From CAVRUH01 sp963822595 (lineage in GTDB: Bacteria; Chlamydiota; Chlamydiia; Chlamydiales; Waddliaceae): a stretch of 64,000 bases of DNA. The translations under genes were made by a program, and so were the position numbers. The stretch covers positions 186,001-250,000 of the forward strand of contig CAWGIG010000004.1 of NCBI GenBank assembly GCA_963822595.1, given 5' to 3'. The notes under the pieces are model-generated. The model saw nothing but the letters and a program-made list of their open reading frames with translations. It was not told the origin of the DNA and ran no database searches. Of the stretch, positions 52,395 through 62,000 are shown piece by piece. Numbering within the stretch: position 1 is the stretch's first letter; every line of letters starts with the position of its first letter.

Positions 52395-52899
52395 TGTCGA
52401 AGTAGAATCAGTCGCTCTTCGCGATGCGCTCCGAGCTCTATGGTAACACCTAATCAACCCACGATTCCGATGCGCAGTGTCATCAACTTAAAGAATAGTT
52501 TATCATTTCATGAGGGCTGAAATCCAGCCTTTTGATAGCCGAGGCAGAGCAAAGCGCAATGTCATCAACTTAAAGAATAGTTTATCTATTTCATGAGGGC
52601 TGAAAGCCAGCCTTTTGATAGCCCAGGCAGAGCAAAGCGAAGGCCTGGGTTGACGTCGATAAAAAAGTCAGAGCCCTGGAAGGGGCGACTCATTTCGGTG
52701 AAATTATATTTAAGCAAGAATGGATGAGTCGCCCTTGCAGGGCTTTTTCATTTTTTTCACCTGGTACCCCAGGCCTTCGCTTTGCTCTGCCTGGGCTATC
52801 ACGAAACTGGCTTTCAACCCTCATGAAATAGGTGGGTAGATCAGATGTAACCATAGAGCTCGGAGCGCATCGCGAAGAGCGACTGATTCTACTTCGACA
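52395..52899. mobile_element. 505-bp element with perfect 50-bp terminal inverted repeats (MITE-like), containing family C repeat
   Basis: Left end 52395-52444 and right end 52850-52899 are perfect reverse complements over 50 bp. Inside are two direct copies of an 82-nt-spaced unit (52479 and 52561, beginning GTCATCAACTTAAAGAATAG), then nested inverted repeats of AGCCCAGGCAGAGCAAAGCG and AGCCCTGGAAGGGGCGACTC with their complements, as in copy 1 at 22959-23330. It has no open frame of note. No clear target duplication was seen. Confidence 0.8.
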
Positions 52900-52963
52900 C
52901 ATGCGATGTTAAGAAAAAATGTGATTAACGTGACGTTTTTTTTGTAAATTTGTGCGCGGGAGG

Positions 52964-54097
52964 CTATGGTGCATTTGTTAATCTAAAGATACACAATTTG
53001 TGATTTGACCTCGCTTCTCCCTTGGGACCAGGATACATTTTTAATTCTTTGAGAATATTTGTCATGAAGTTTTCCTTGCCAAGACTGATTAATCCTACAT
53101 TAAAATCCCACAAAAAGTGCTCCCCTTCTATTTTGAAAAACAACAAAGCATGTCCAGCTTTACTTACAGACATTCTTAAATAATATACACCATCATCAAC
53201 ATCATTTAGTTTATTTAGATTATCAGCATCATTTGCCATAGGCAAGCCATTCAATTGTGACAAAGATAGTCCATGATTTGCCATTAAACTAGCATTATGT
53301 AAAGCAAAAGTTCTCTGCTCTGCTACTGAGAACCGTTCTTTCCATACACCTAAGCGCTTTTTAGGAACTGGATCATCAAAATCCCATTTTTTCTTTAGAC
53401 ACGTAACACTCATTTCTAAAAGGGTAAATAAGATTTCAGTTAAATCACCTTCAAGATTTAATGCTCTATACAATTCCTGAAGATTATTTGCCTTGAAAGC
53501 ATTATCTATCATTTGCTCAAGAAAATCTATATTAGGATATTTTTTAACAAATTCTGCCACTGCAGATGATTTATTAGGGTAAAATTCCTCTATAATTTCT
53601 GGACTACTGTAAAACGCTTTAAGTTGTTGGATAAGTTTTGCCTTTGACTCTACATTTCTTTCTAGAATTTCATTAAATAATGTGGAAATAACTCGAGATT
53701 CCATTTCACAGATCCTTCCATCCGCTCTCATGCCACTCAAAATATCATTAACAAATATTTCCCAATTTAAACACCTTTTGGTCTTATTGTGAGAAATCTG
53801 TAAATGAACAGCATCAATTTTAGCTCCGATTCTATATACTTCGGCTATTTCTATTAAACGTTGGACTGTAAGTTCCCCTTCAAGGAGTTGTTTTGCAAAG
53901 TCAAAACAACCACCAAGGCAAATTCCCTTCATTATCTCTTTAAGTTCGGGCCGAAGCTCTGGATTATTAATCAGGGATTTTTCTAATACATTTCTTGCAG
54001 GGACCAATAAAGAATCACCAAATCTTAGCTTCATAAGTTGGTGACCAATAGAAAATCCTGTATGTATAGAATGCAAACAAAGCCTATCTAAACTCAA
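52964..54097 (-). CDS. Predicted papain-like cysteine protease-type effector candidate
   Basis: 377 residues, no signal peptide or membrane segments. Near the N-terminus is KGICLGGCFDFAKQLL (Cys 60 and Cys 64) and near the C-terminus are SKAGHALLFFKIEGEHFLWD and FNVG, with His 316 and Asp 331 spaced 15 residues. That His-Asp pair and the hydrophobic-Asp-x-Asn-x-Gly context resemble the YopT/AvrPphB (C58) peptidases, whose catalytic Cys is followed by Phe/Leu-rich sequence and whose His-Asp spacing is about 15. The spacing from Cys to His (about 252) is much larger than in YopT. A helical insert fills the middle. The function is inference; no homologue is recognised. Confidence 0.5.
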   Translation of the reverse strand: MSLDRLCLHSIHTGFSIGHQLMKLRFGDSLLVPARNVLEKSLINNPELRPELKEIMKGICLGGCFDFAKQLLEGELTVQRLIEIAEVYRIGAKIDAVHLQISHNKTKRCLNWEIFVNDILSGMRADGRICEMESRVISTLFNEILERNVESKAKLIQQLKAFYSSPEIIEEFYPNKSSAVAEFVKKYPNIDFLEQMIDNAFKANNLQELYRALNLEGDLTEILFTLLEMSVTCLKKKWDFDDPVPKKRLGVWKERFSVAEQRTFALHNASLMANHGLSLSQLNGLPMANDADNLNKLNDVDDGVYYLRMSVSKAGHALLFFKIEGEHFLWDFNVGLISLGKENFMTNILKELKMYPGPKGEARSNHKLCIFRLTNAP

Positions 54098-54229
54098 CTT
54101 TTATCCCCTTTTTGTTTATAAAAAACAAAATTCTTTGTGATTTACTTATTTTAACATAATTTCAATAAATAATCAATACATTTTAAAATTAATTTATAAT
54201 TAGGAGAGTTATTGATCATTAATGCCATG

Positions 54230-54428
54230 AAACAAAAAAGCTCGCACATGCGAGCTATTCCAAACTTATGTACCCATAAAGTCCTTAAAAGATGATTGAT
54301 TGTGTCCATAAAGGAGCACGTAGATCACAATCATCCATAACGTTATTTTATCGGCGCTTAAATTTAGATTAACTCGCATCTGCGAGGTTTTTGTTTATAC
54401 AATTTGACGTGATACCCAAAAACACCTT
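54230..54428. other. Gap with several small hairpins
   Basis: The 54098-54428 gap holds no gene. Hairpins: AGCTCGCA-TGCGAGCT near 54240, CTCGCA-TC-TGCGAG followed by GTTTTTG near 54369 (terminator-like on the plus strand), and AACACCTTCTAGGTGTT at about 54421-54437, overlapping the kinase 3' end and probably its terminator. GATTGATTGTG and CACAATCATC also pair (about 54294-54336). Confidence 0.5.
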
Positions 54429-54935
54429 CTAGGTGTTCTGGCTAAACCAGTGAACTTCATATCCATCATATAATTTTAGTTCGTCTTGATCAGGAGGTAT
54501 AAACAAATCCCTCCACAGATTTAGCTCATCTCGGGTTACATGAAAGCAATCTTCAGGAAGTTCGAAATTTCTTTTTTGAATTCTTTCCCATAAATTTTCA
54601 ATGGGACTATCCAAATAGTGAAGTATGACTTTCACATTTTGATCAACTTGCTTGCCGCTCCTTAAATAATGAAGACGCTCTTCTCTAGACCAAAATCCAT
54701 TCTCAAGAATGACATTCACATCGGAAATTAGTAATTTTTTAGCTAAATCCCACATCAATCCCTCGACAGGCTCTCGAAGCCTATCAAGCTCTTTTTTATC
54801 TTTTTTATCTTTAATAATTATGCTAATCCACTCATCCGGGCATAGACGCAACGCCATACAGGTAGATTCTAGATCTTTTGCTAAAGTCGTTTTTCCTGAC
54901 CCAGGCAGGCCACAGATTAAGTAAAGAGTCGACAT
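54429..54935 (-). CDS. P-loop kinase-like protein (AAA_33 / zeta-like)
   Basis: 168 residues. Walker A GLPGSGKTTLAKDLE at residues 9-23, then RLCPDEWISIIIKD, and the lysine/arginine-rich lid region PIENLWERIQKRNFELPED. The fold matches small nucleotide kinases and zeta-toxin-type kinases. No antitoxin gene is adjacent, so I do not call it a toxin. The target could be a small metabolite or an RNA end. Confidence 0.72.
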   Translation of the reverse strand: MSTLYLICGLPGSGKTTLAKDLESTCMALRLCPDEWISIIIKDKKDKKELDRLREPVEGLMWDLAKKLLISDVNVILENGFWSREERLHYLRSGKQVDQNVKVILHYLDSPIENLWERIQKRNFELPEDCFHVTRDELNLWRDLFIPPDQDELKLYDGYEVHWFSQNT

Positions 54936-54964
54936 TTGTTAGCCTCAATAGCTGCATAGTTTAT

Positions 54965-55705
54965 TCAATAGAATTCGCTAGGGTTTACGTGACGTTTTTT
55001 TATCCCGCAAGATTTCCAATACTCTTTTCCATAGTCAGTGGTCACCTGCGTGCCAGGTTTGATGTCCCGCTTCGCAATGATTACAGGTAAAATAATAAAA
55101 TTATTTTTCGACGCCTCAATCTTCCTTAACTCGACAGAACAATTGGCTTTATCGCTGTGATTGATAAAACGAGTCCAGTTCCCTTGCTTAGCAGCATCAA
55201 GGGTAATTTCATATTCATCCTGAGGATTATATTCCCTGCTCGATCGAATTATTTTCTCTTTAATTAATCTTTTGTATTGTCCAGGTTTAAAATGAATCGT
55301 TTCTTGAATCCCATACATATACAGCGACATTTTTCTCGCAGGACTTTTGATCCGATGCAGGATATATTTCCCTGTGTATATGGCAACTACTGTCTTTTTC
55401 TTGATGATTTTATCTTCCGTAAAAATACCAAAACCTATTTTGGGATGCCTTTTAATGATGAAATTTTTCGGCAAACCTAGATTCCGGACATCTTCACAGA
55501 GCCTGATTACTGTTTTAAATGGAAGGGTCGTCTCGGTAATGGATCCATCCTGAATAAAAGGCTTAAAAATCCTTGCATAAGCAATGCTGTCCTTAGGTAA
55601 CGGCAAACGGAACTTTGCTATATTCCGAGGCAAACGAAATGTCGCCTTATCAGGTACATCAACCATCCCCTGTTTCACAATTTTAAAGAGGTCCTTTTTA
55701 TCCAT
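54965..55705 (-). CDS. SET-domain protein methyltransferase (NUE-like)
   Basis: 246 residues. A C-terminal SET domain starts at about residue 85: KIGFGIFTEDKIIKKKTVVA (SAM loop), YEITLDAAKQGNWTRFINHS and DKANC (pseudoknot N-H-S), ending in IKPGTQVTTDYGKEYW (the Y of the active site). Chlamydia secretes a SET methyltransferase (NUE) that modifies host histones, so this may be secreted too. Its start overlaps the end of pdxT by 8 nt, so it is in the pdxS-pdxT operon. Confidence 0.85.
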   Translation of the reverse strand: MDKKDLFKIVKQGMVDVPDKATFRLPRNIAKFRLPLPKDSIAYARIFKPFIQDGSITETTLPFKTVIRLCEDVRNLGLPKNFIIKRHPKIGFGIFTEDKIIKKKTVVAIYTGKYILHRIKSPARKMSLYMYGIQETIHFKPGQYKRLIKEKIIRSSREYNPQDEYEITLDAAKQGNWTRFINHSDKANCSVELRKIEASKNNFIILPVIIAKRDIKPGTQVTTDYGKEYWKSCGIKKRHVNPSEFY

Positions 55706-56285
55706 TTAAATTTTCCCAGGGTATACTGCAGCAATTTTCAACAAAATAGCGATGAATTGTAGAATCTTCAGAAAGCTCCGGATGAAAAGTCAAACCCAAA
55801 TGCTTCCCTTCTTGTACGAAAACAGGTTCGCCATTTAATGAAGCTAACACCTGTACCTCATTTCCGCAACGCGTGATGCGAGGAGCTCTAATAAACACTG
55901 CAGGAAAAGGGATTTCTCCACCTGCTAATTCTATTGTGGTCGTAAAGGAATCGGTTTGTCTTCCATAGGCATTTCTTTCCACATCTACATCTAAAATTCC
56001 CAGACTTCGAACATGATCGAAGGAAATATTTTTAGACATGAGTATCAGTCCAGCGCAGGTTCCTAAAATGGGTTTCTTTTTGGCAAATTGCCTTAGAGGT
56101 TCGATAAATCCAATGAAGTCCATCCGCCGAATAATCGCGGTGGATTCCCCTCCGGGAATAATTAAGCCCCTGCAAAGGTCAAGCTGTTCGGGTGTTTTCA
56201 CTTCGACAGCATCGACATCGATCGAACGAAGCATCGAAATATGTTTTTCGAAACCACCTTGAAGGGCCAAAACTCCAACTATCAT
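55698..56285 (-). CDS. pdxT: Pyridoxal 5'-phosphate synthase glutaminase subunit PdxT
   Basis: 195 residues, class I glutamine amidotransferase that delivers ammonia to PdxS. Motifs: GVLALQGGFEKHI, GLIIPGGESTAIIRR, the nucleophile in ILGTCAGLILMSKN, and the His-Glu pair in GLTFHPELSEDSTIHRYFV. Complete. It starts 5 nt after pdxS. Pathogenic Chlamydia species lack this pathway, so its presence fits an environmental chlamydia with more biosynthetic capacity. Confidence 0.95.
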   Translation of the reverse strand: MIVGVLALQGGFEKHISMLRSIDVDAVEVKTPEQLDLCRGLIIPGGESTAIIRRMDFIGFIEPLRQFAKKKPILGTCAGLILMSKNISFDHVRSLGILDVDVERNAYGRQTDSFTTTIELAGGEIPFPAVFIRAPRITRCGNEVQVLASLNGEPVFVQEGKHLGLTFHPELSEDSTIHRYFVENCCSIPWENLNG

Positions 56286-56290
56286 GGGTT

Positions 56291-57193
56291 TTACCAGCCT
56301 CTAGGTGAGAATTGATCTTCTTTTTTAATATTTTGCATCTGCAAACCTCGCATCGGGGCCAATAAGCCTTGCGAAATTGTGGAAAGAATTTTCGGATCAT
56401 TATAGTGGGTAACCGCACTCACGATCGCTTTTGCGCGAGCAGCAGGATCTTCCGATTTAAATATCCCCGATCCTACAAAAACCGTTTCTGCACCGAGTTG
56501 CATCATCAAAGCCGCATCCGACGGAGTTGCAATTCCACCCGCCGCAAAGAGTGGGACGGGAAGTTTTCCTTTTTGCGCCACTTGAAGAACTAACTCGTAA
56601 GGTGCATTTAATCTTTTTGCCTCAGCAAACAATTCTGCTGGATCTATCGTTTGGAGACGCTTAATATCCCTAGTCACGGATCGCATATGCCTAACAGCTT
56701 CAACAATGTTGCCAGTGCCTGCTTCGCCTTTCGAGCGTATCAAAGCGGCACCTTCAGAAATGCGTCTGAGGGCTTCACCGAGATCGCGGCATCCGCAAAC
56801 AACCGGAACTTTGAAGGCGTGTTTATCGATATGATTTTCTTCATCCGCCGGGGTCAGCACTTCGCTTTCGTCGATGAAGTCAATGGAAAGCGCTTGTAAA
56901 ATTTGAGCTTCGACAAAATGGCCGATGCGGCATTTAGCCATCACAGGAATAGAAACGGTATCTTGAATTTTTCGAATGAGATCAGGACTTGACATCCTAG
57001 CGACTCCGCCTTCCGCACGTATGTCGGAGGGAATTCTTTCCAGAGCCATGACAGCAACCGCGCCGGAATCTTCGGCAATTTTTGCTTGTTCCGGAGTCGT
57101 TACGTCCATGATGACGCCGCCTTTCAGCATTTCCGCTAGGCCTACTTTAACTTGAAAGGAACCTTTCTCAATGTGTTTATTTTTCTGGCTCAT
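56291..57193 (-). CDS. pdxS: Pyridoxal 5'-phosphate synthase subunit PdxS
   Basis: 300 residues from ATG 57193 (an upstream GTG at 57211 has no ribosome-binding site). Makes PLP from ribose 5-phosphate, glyceraldehyde 3-phosphate and ammonia. Motifs: GLAEMLKGGVIMDVTTPEQA, VMALERIPSDIRAEGGVARM, the catalytic lysines in VMAKCRIGHFVEAQ and IRSKGEAGTGNIVEAVRHM, and LFAAGGIATPSDAALMMQLG. Complete. Shares an operon with pdxT and the SET gene. Confidence 0.95.
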   Translation of the reverse strand: MSQKNKHIEKGSFQVKVGLAEMLKGGVIMDVTTPEQAKIAEDSGAVAVMALERIPSDIRAEGGVARMSSPDLIRKIQDTVSIPVMAKCRIGHFVEAQILQALSIDFIDESEVLTPADEENHIDKHAFKVPVVCGCRDLGEALRRISEGAALIRSKGEAGTGNIVEAVRHMRSVTRDIKRLQTIDPAELFAEAKRLNAPYELVLQVAQKGKLPVPLFAAGGIATPSDAALMMQLGAETVFVGSGIFKSEDPAARAKAIVSAVTHYNDPKILSTISQGLLAPMRGLQMQNIKKEDQFSPRGW

Positions 57194-57333
57194 GGTGTAT
57201 TTATTTACCACACTCAGAAAATGAAATCAACAACGTTTTCGAGGAAAAAAAATGTTGCCTATAAACCAAATCTTCAATATAACTCTCCGCATATGTTTTT
57301 GGATCAATCAAATCTTAAAACATGGTTTTCAAT

Positions 57334-58911
57334 ATGAAGAAGTTTATCCTTTTTTTTCTGGTTCTATTTTCCAATTCATTAATCGCAGATGCAGAGCCTG
57401 AATCTGATCTTCCTCCTCTTGCTGATATCGATTGCGAACCTTCTTTAATAGTAAACCGTGTTGTAAATGTTTTTTCGGGCGCTTATTGCGATAGCCAGGT
57501 GGATCTCATCATTCCGGGTCCACGTCCCCTTACCCTTGAAAGGAGCTATTCCAGTAATAACGATAGTCCAGGAACTCTATTTCATTCATGGAACTTAAAT
57601 CATACTTCTTTTATCAAAGGATCATTCTATTTAGGATCAATACTTAGAAGCAAAGTTACAATCTTTAGTGAATTCGGATCGGCATATTCTTTTGAAGGAA
57701 GAATAGGGCGGCATGTAGATAAACTCTATCCTCATCAAGTAGATATCAGTACCCTCCACATGTGTACAAACACCTCTTCTGGGGAAATCAGCGGCAGAAC
57801 CAACATTAAAAACAATACAATCCGATACAGAGATTGTGACAAGTACTGTGATTGTAAAACATCTGCTGGTGATAAAATCATCTTTCATAAGGCAAAAAAA
57901 GACCTATGGGGTCCCAAAACTAAAATTTTCCTTAATGGAGATAAACTCAATTATAAAATTCATAGTTTCAAACCCCACAGAAACCCAATACCCAAAAAGA
58001 TTGTTTATACCAACAAACATAATGAATTCATAAGCAGTCTGGAATGGAAATATTTCAAAAAAGATAAATTTAAAAAAAATCCTAAAGTTGAAGTAACTTC
58101 CTCTGATGGCAGATTGGTTACCTATCACTTTCAGAGCTTAAAAGACAAATTCGGTCACCATCAATATTATTTAAACCGGGTGATTCGTCCAAATGCTCCT
58201 GAGGAAAACTATATTTATGAACACAAAACAAACAGAATTATCCGAAAAGAAAGACCCGATTCACGCTATTTAAATATCGCCTACTATGAAAAAGGAGATA
58301 ACCATTTCGGGGGGACCCACATAAAAATAGAATCTAAAACAGACGATAAAATTAATCGCGTAAAATATCTGGAAGCTCCGGTAGGAACCGATAATTCACC
58401 CATCATCACCCATAAATTTTTATACAATTCTTATACCACAGAGGTATTTGACGCTCTGAATCACAAAACTATCTACAAATCTCTCGCCAGCAAACTTTCT
58501 GAGATAGCAAAGTACCGCGATAATGGCGATCTCTTGTCACGGGAACATTTATATTGGGGTAGTTCTTACTATCTCCTTTCCCGGACCCTTTACACCAAGG
58601 ATGAAAAGATCATATTTTACAAAAATTATGAATATGATGCATCGGGCAATGTCATTAAAGACTCTCTTTACGGAAATATCTCAGGATGGAATTTTAATAC
58701 CATCGAACTAAATAATGTAAATAAAATAAAAAAAAGCGGAGGCGAGCAATTCGTCAAATCTTTCCTTTACAATGAACGAAATCTAATGATCGGCGATCAG
58801 AACAATCGAAGGTCGATCCAATATTTCTACGCCGACCGCACTGACCTACTTATATGCAAATTAACTAGCAGCACAGCAACGAATCGAAAAAAGAAGTTTC
58901 TACGAATATGA
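57334..58911 (+). CDS. RHS/YD-repeat protein, N-terminal part (frameshifted)
   Basis: 525 codons from ATG 57334 (an in-frame ATG lies at 57322; neither has a clear Shine-Dalgarno). A signal peptide (MKKFILFFLVLFSNSLIADA) implies Sec export. Then DCEPSLIVNRVVNVFSGAYC and PRPLTLERSYSSNN resemble the N-terminal domain of RHS proteins (DUF6531-like). Further on, YD-type repeats begin (NYEYDASGNVIKDS). The frame ends in TNRKKKFLRI after an A6 run at 58887-58892, whereas the next frame continues with an uninterrupted RHS sequence (EKRSFYEYDGNGSIIFE). Thus it belongs to one gene of about 1790 codons with the downstream frame. Confidence 0.8.
   Translation: MKKFILFFLVLFSNSLIADAEPESDLPPLADIDCEPSLIVNRVVNVFSGAYCDSQVDLIIPGPRPLTLERSYSSNNDSPGTLFHSWNLNHTSFIKGSFYLGSILRSKVTIFSEFGSAYSFEGRIGRHVDKLYPHQVDISTLHMCTNTSSGEISGRTNIKNNTIRYRDCDKYCDCKTSAGDKIIFHKAKKDLWGPKTKIFLNGDKLNYKIHSFKPHRNPIPKKIVYTNKHNEFISSLEWKYFKKDKFKKNPKVEVTSSDGRLVTYHFQSLKDKFGHHQYYLNRVIRPNAPEENYIYEHKTNRIIRKERPDSRYLNIAYYEKGDNHFGGTHIKIESKTDDKINRVKYLEAPVGTDNSPIITHKFLYNSYTTEVFDALNHKTIYKSLASKLSEIAKYRDNGDLLSREHLYWGSSYYLLSRTLYTKDEKIIFYKNYEYDASGNVIKDSLYGNISGWNFNTIELNNVNKIKKSGGEQFVKSFLYNERNLMIGDQNNRRSIQYFYADRTDLLICKLTSSTATNRKKKFLRI
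58887..58892 (+). other. A6 run where the RHS gene changes frame
   Basis: Reading frame 1 ends soon after this run; removing one A joins it to the second frame as N-R-K-R-S-F-Y-E-Y-D. A slippage site, a mutation or a read error would all look like this. Confidence 0.6.
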
Positions 58912-59059
58912 CGGCAATGGCAGTATTATTTTTGAAAGCCATGATAATGGTTCAAAACGGGAAAAAGAAGATCTAGAATCTGTCACCGCAAGAACCATTA
59001 AACGAATTATACCTACAACAACGCCAGTAGGGTTTCCTTGTGATATCCAGGAAACCTAT

Positions 59060-62000
59060 TTGGATCTTTCAACGGGTTCCGAATGCCTCTTAAAAAGAAC
59101 TCTTAACCATTTCTCCACTATTGGAAGACTGGAACAAAGAGATTCCTACGATTCTAATAATAATTACGTATTTTCTGAATTCTGGCAATACGATTCCATG
59201 GGGAATCAAATCCTTGCTTTGGATGGACTAGGTCAAGCCACCACACGCCAATTTGATGCTAATTCTAACCTCATCTACGAGCAATGTCCGCGAAAAGATT
59301 TCCACAAGGAATTTGTCTATGACTTTTCCAATCGATTAATTCGCGAAGAGGTTGTTCTTGAAACCGGACTGCGCCTCGTAACATCTCATAAATACGACCT
59401 AGTGGGCAATCGAATCGCAACTGTTGATTATTATGGAAATGAAACTCGCTATGAATTTGATGAATTCCATCGCCCTATCAAAACTATTCTTCCGTTGGTT
59501 CAGGATGAAAATGGGAACCTCGTATCCCCTGAAATAATCACCGAATACGACATCATGAGTCATCCCACAAAAATCGTGGATCCCCGAGGTCGCGTAACTC
59601 AAAGGGATTACAATATTCTTGGAAAACCTAGCTTTACTGTAAATCCCGATGGCACGGAACAGAAAAATATCTATGACATGGATGGCACTCTAAAAAAATC
59701 CATCAGCACCACAGGATTAATTACATGTTACGAATATGATTTTCAAGAAAGAGTCACTCTTAAGGAACGTTATTCACCGGAAGGGATCCTTCTAGACTCT
59801 GAAAGCTTTACCTATGACGCTTTTAATCTCCTTAGCCATACCGATTCCGAAGGCCAAACAACGAACTATAAGTATGATGGCGCCCGCAGATTGATCGAAA
59901 AATCCAATGGATCTTTCCTCATGCGCTATGACTACGATTCTCTCGGACGCATTTCACATGAATATACGTATTCTGATGAAACTTACAGCGTGAAATCGAT
60001 AGTATACGACCTTCTCAGTCGTATTGTTGAAGAAACCATTCAAGACTCTGACGGAACTCCCCTCCGAAAAATCGGTTACAGCTACGACGAAAATGGGAAT
60101 CGCACCGAAGTCATTCATTATGTCGAATCAGGTCCCTCTATTACAAAAACAAAATATGATTTTCAGGGAAAACCCGTGGAAATCACTGACCCTTGCGGAA
60201 ATGTCACGACTATTTTCTACGACTATCATTATAAAAATGAATTCGGCCAAACAGTCCCTTATGAAGAAATCATCGACCCCTATGGCAGCATCACAGCAAC
60301 CATCTTCGATGCCCTTGGAAGAAAAGCACAAACTCTCCGAAAAAATTCTCTTGGAGATATCATTCAAGATCGTAAATTCTATTACGATCTATCAGGAAAT
60401 TTGGCAAAACAAGTCGATAGGATCATCAGTCCCGGTCAAGAGGACAGATCCGCTATTGTTACATGGAAATATGATAGCGGCAATCGAGAAGTCGAATGCA
60501 TAGAGGCTCTAGGGACTCCTGAACAGAAAATCACTCGAACGATTTACAATTCTAAAGGACAAAAAGAAAAGGTTATTAAACCTGATGGAGTCCAAATTCT
60601 GCATACCTATGATATTTTTGGTCGTCTTGAGAGTTATCGGTCATCCGATGATAGCTTTCATTACATCTACAAATATGATTCTCGAGGTAATCCGGTCTGT
60701 GTTTCTGATGAAATCCATCGCACAAGGACCCTTCAAACATTTGATAACGAAAATCGCTTAATTCAAGAAACCTTAGGAAATGGACTCAGCCTCAGCTATC
60801 GCTATGACGCGCAAGGAAGGCCTATAGAGCTAAAATTGCCGGATAATACGTCTGTAGAATATACCTACAATGGATTAGATCTCAAAACAGTCCGACGTGT
60901 TAAACAAGATAAAGAATACACTTTCAACTACTACGACTATGACTTAAGAGGGAACCTCCTTAGATCCGATCAATCTAAGTTAAGCTATGATCTGATGGGA
61001 AGAATCATAGATATTACCTCAGATCAATGGGAATCACACAATCTAACATACGATAAGATAGGCAATCTTATTTATAGAAATGTGAAAGATTCAGCCGGAA
61101 ATGATAACTATTACTATACTTATGATGAATTGCAGCAACTGAGAACGGAAGAAGGAGCTTTAACTCATGAATATGTTTACGATTCGATATACAATCGATT
61201 AAGAAAAAACGATAAGACCTTTACATATAATGCTTTGAATCAACTTGTTGATCCTTCTTATGTGTATGATTCCAATGGATGCCTCATCCAAAGAGAAAAT
61301 GAAAAATTTGAATATGATGCTCTGAATCGCTTGACAGCAGTCATTAAGGATTCTTTGAAGAGCGTCTATCACTACGATGAGAGAAATCGGCGAATTTCGA
61401 AATACCTATATACTCGTGAAGGAAATTTGTTGAAAACCGTCCATTATCTCTACACCGGAGCCAATGAAATCGGAAGCGTGGAAGGAAATACGATCACTGA
61501 ATTGAGGGTTTTAGGGATTGGTAAAGGAGCCGAATTGGGAGCCGCTGTTGCCATGGAATTTGATGGAAAGGTTTATTTTCCGACGCATGATCATAATGGC
61601 AACGTCGTTGCATTAGCTGATGAAGCGGGAACTCTCATTGAAGACTATCGTTACACAGCCTTTGGTGAAGAGACAATTCTAAATGGATCGGGCAAATTGA
61701 TAAACCCCTGGAGATTTAGTAGTAAGCGAGTGGATGAGGAGACAGGATTTGTCTATTTTGGAAGACGTTATTACGACGTTGAGAAAGGGCGGTGGATGAC
61801 TCCCGATCCTGCAGGATTTTCCGAGGGACCGAACTTGTATGCTTATGTTTCGAATAATCCTCTCACGAATGTAGACCTTTATGGGTTGATGTTACAAGGA
61901 GAACACAGTTACATCTGCCAAGCGGTTCAATGGTTGGGTGCTGCTTTGAGGCTTATTGGCGATCATATGTTACCCGTTCCTATTGTACGTGAGATTGTCT

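Noticed and set aside
54429..54935. P-loop kinase as a zeta toxin
   Set aside because: No epsilon-type antitoxin is next to it, and the Walker A protein alone does not support a toxin call.
60024..60503. 159-codon open frame inside the RHS gene
   Set aside because: It is a shifted reading of the repetitive RHS coding sequence, which is clearly coding in the other frame.
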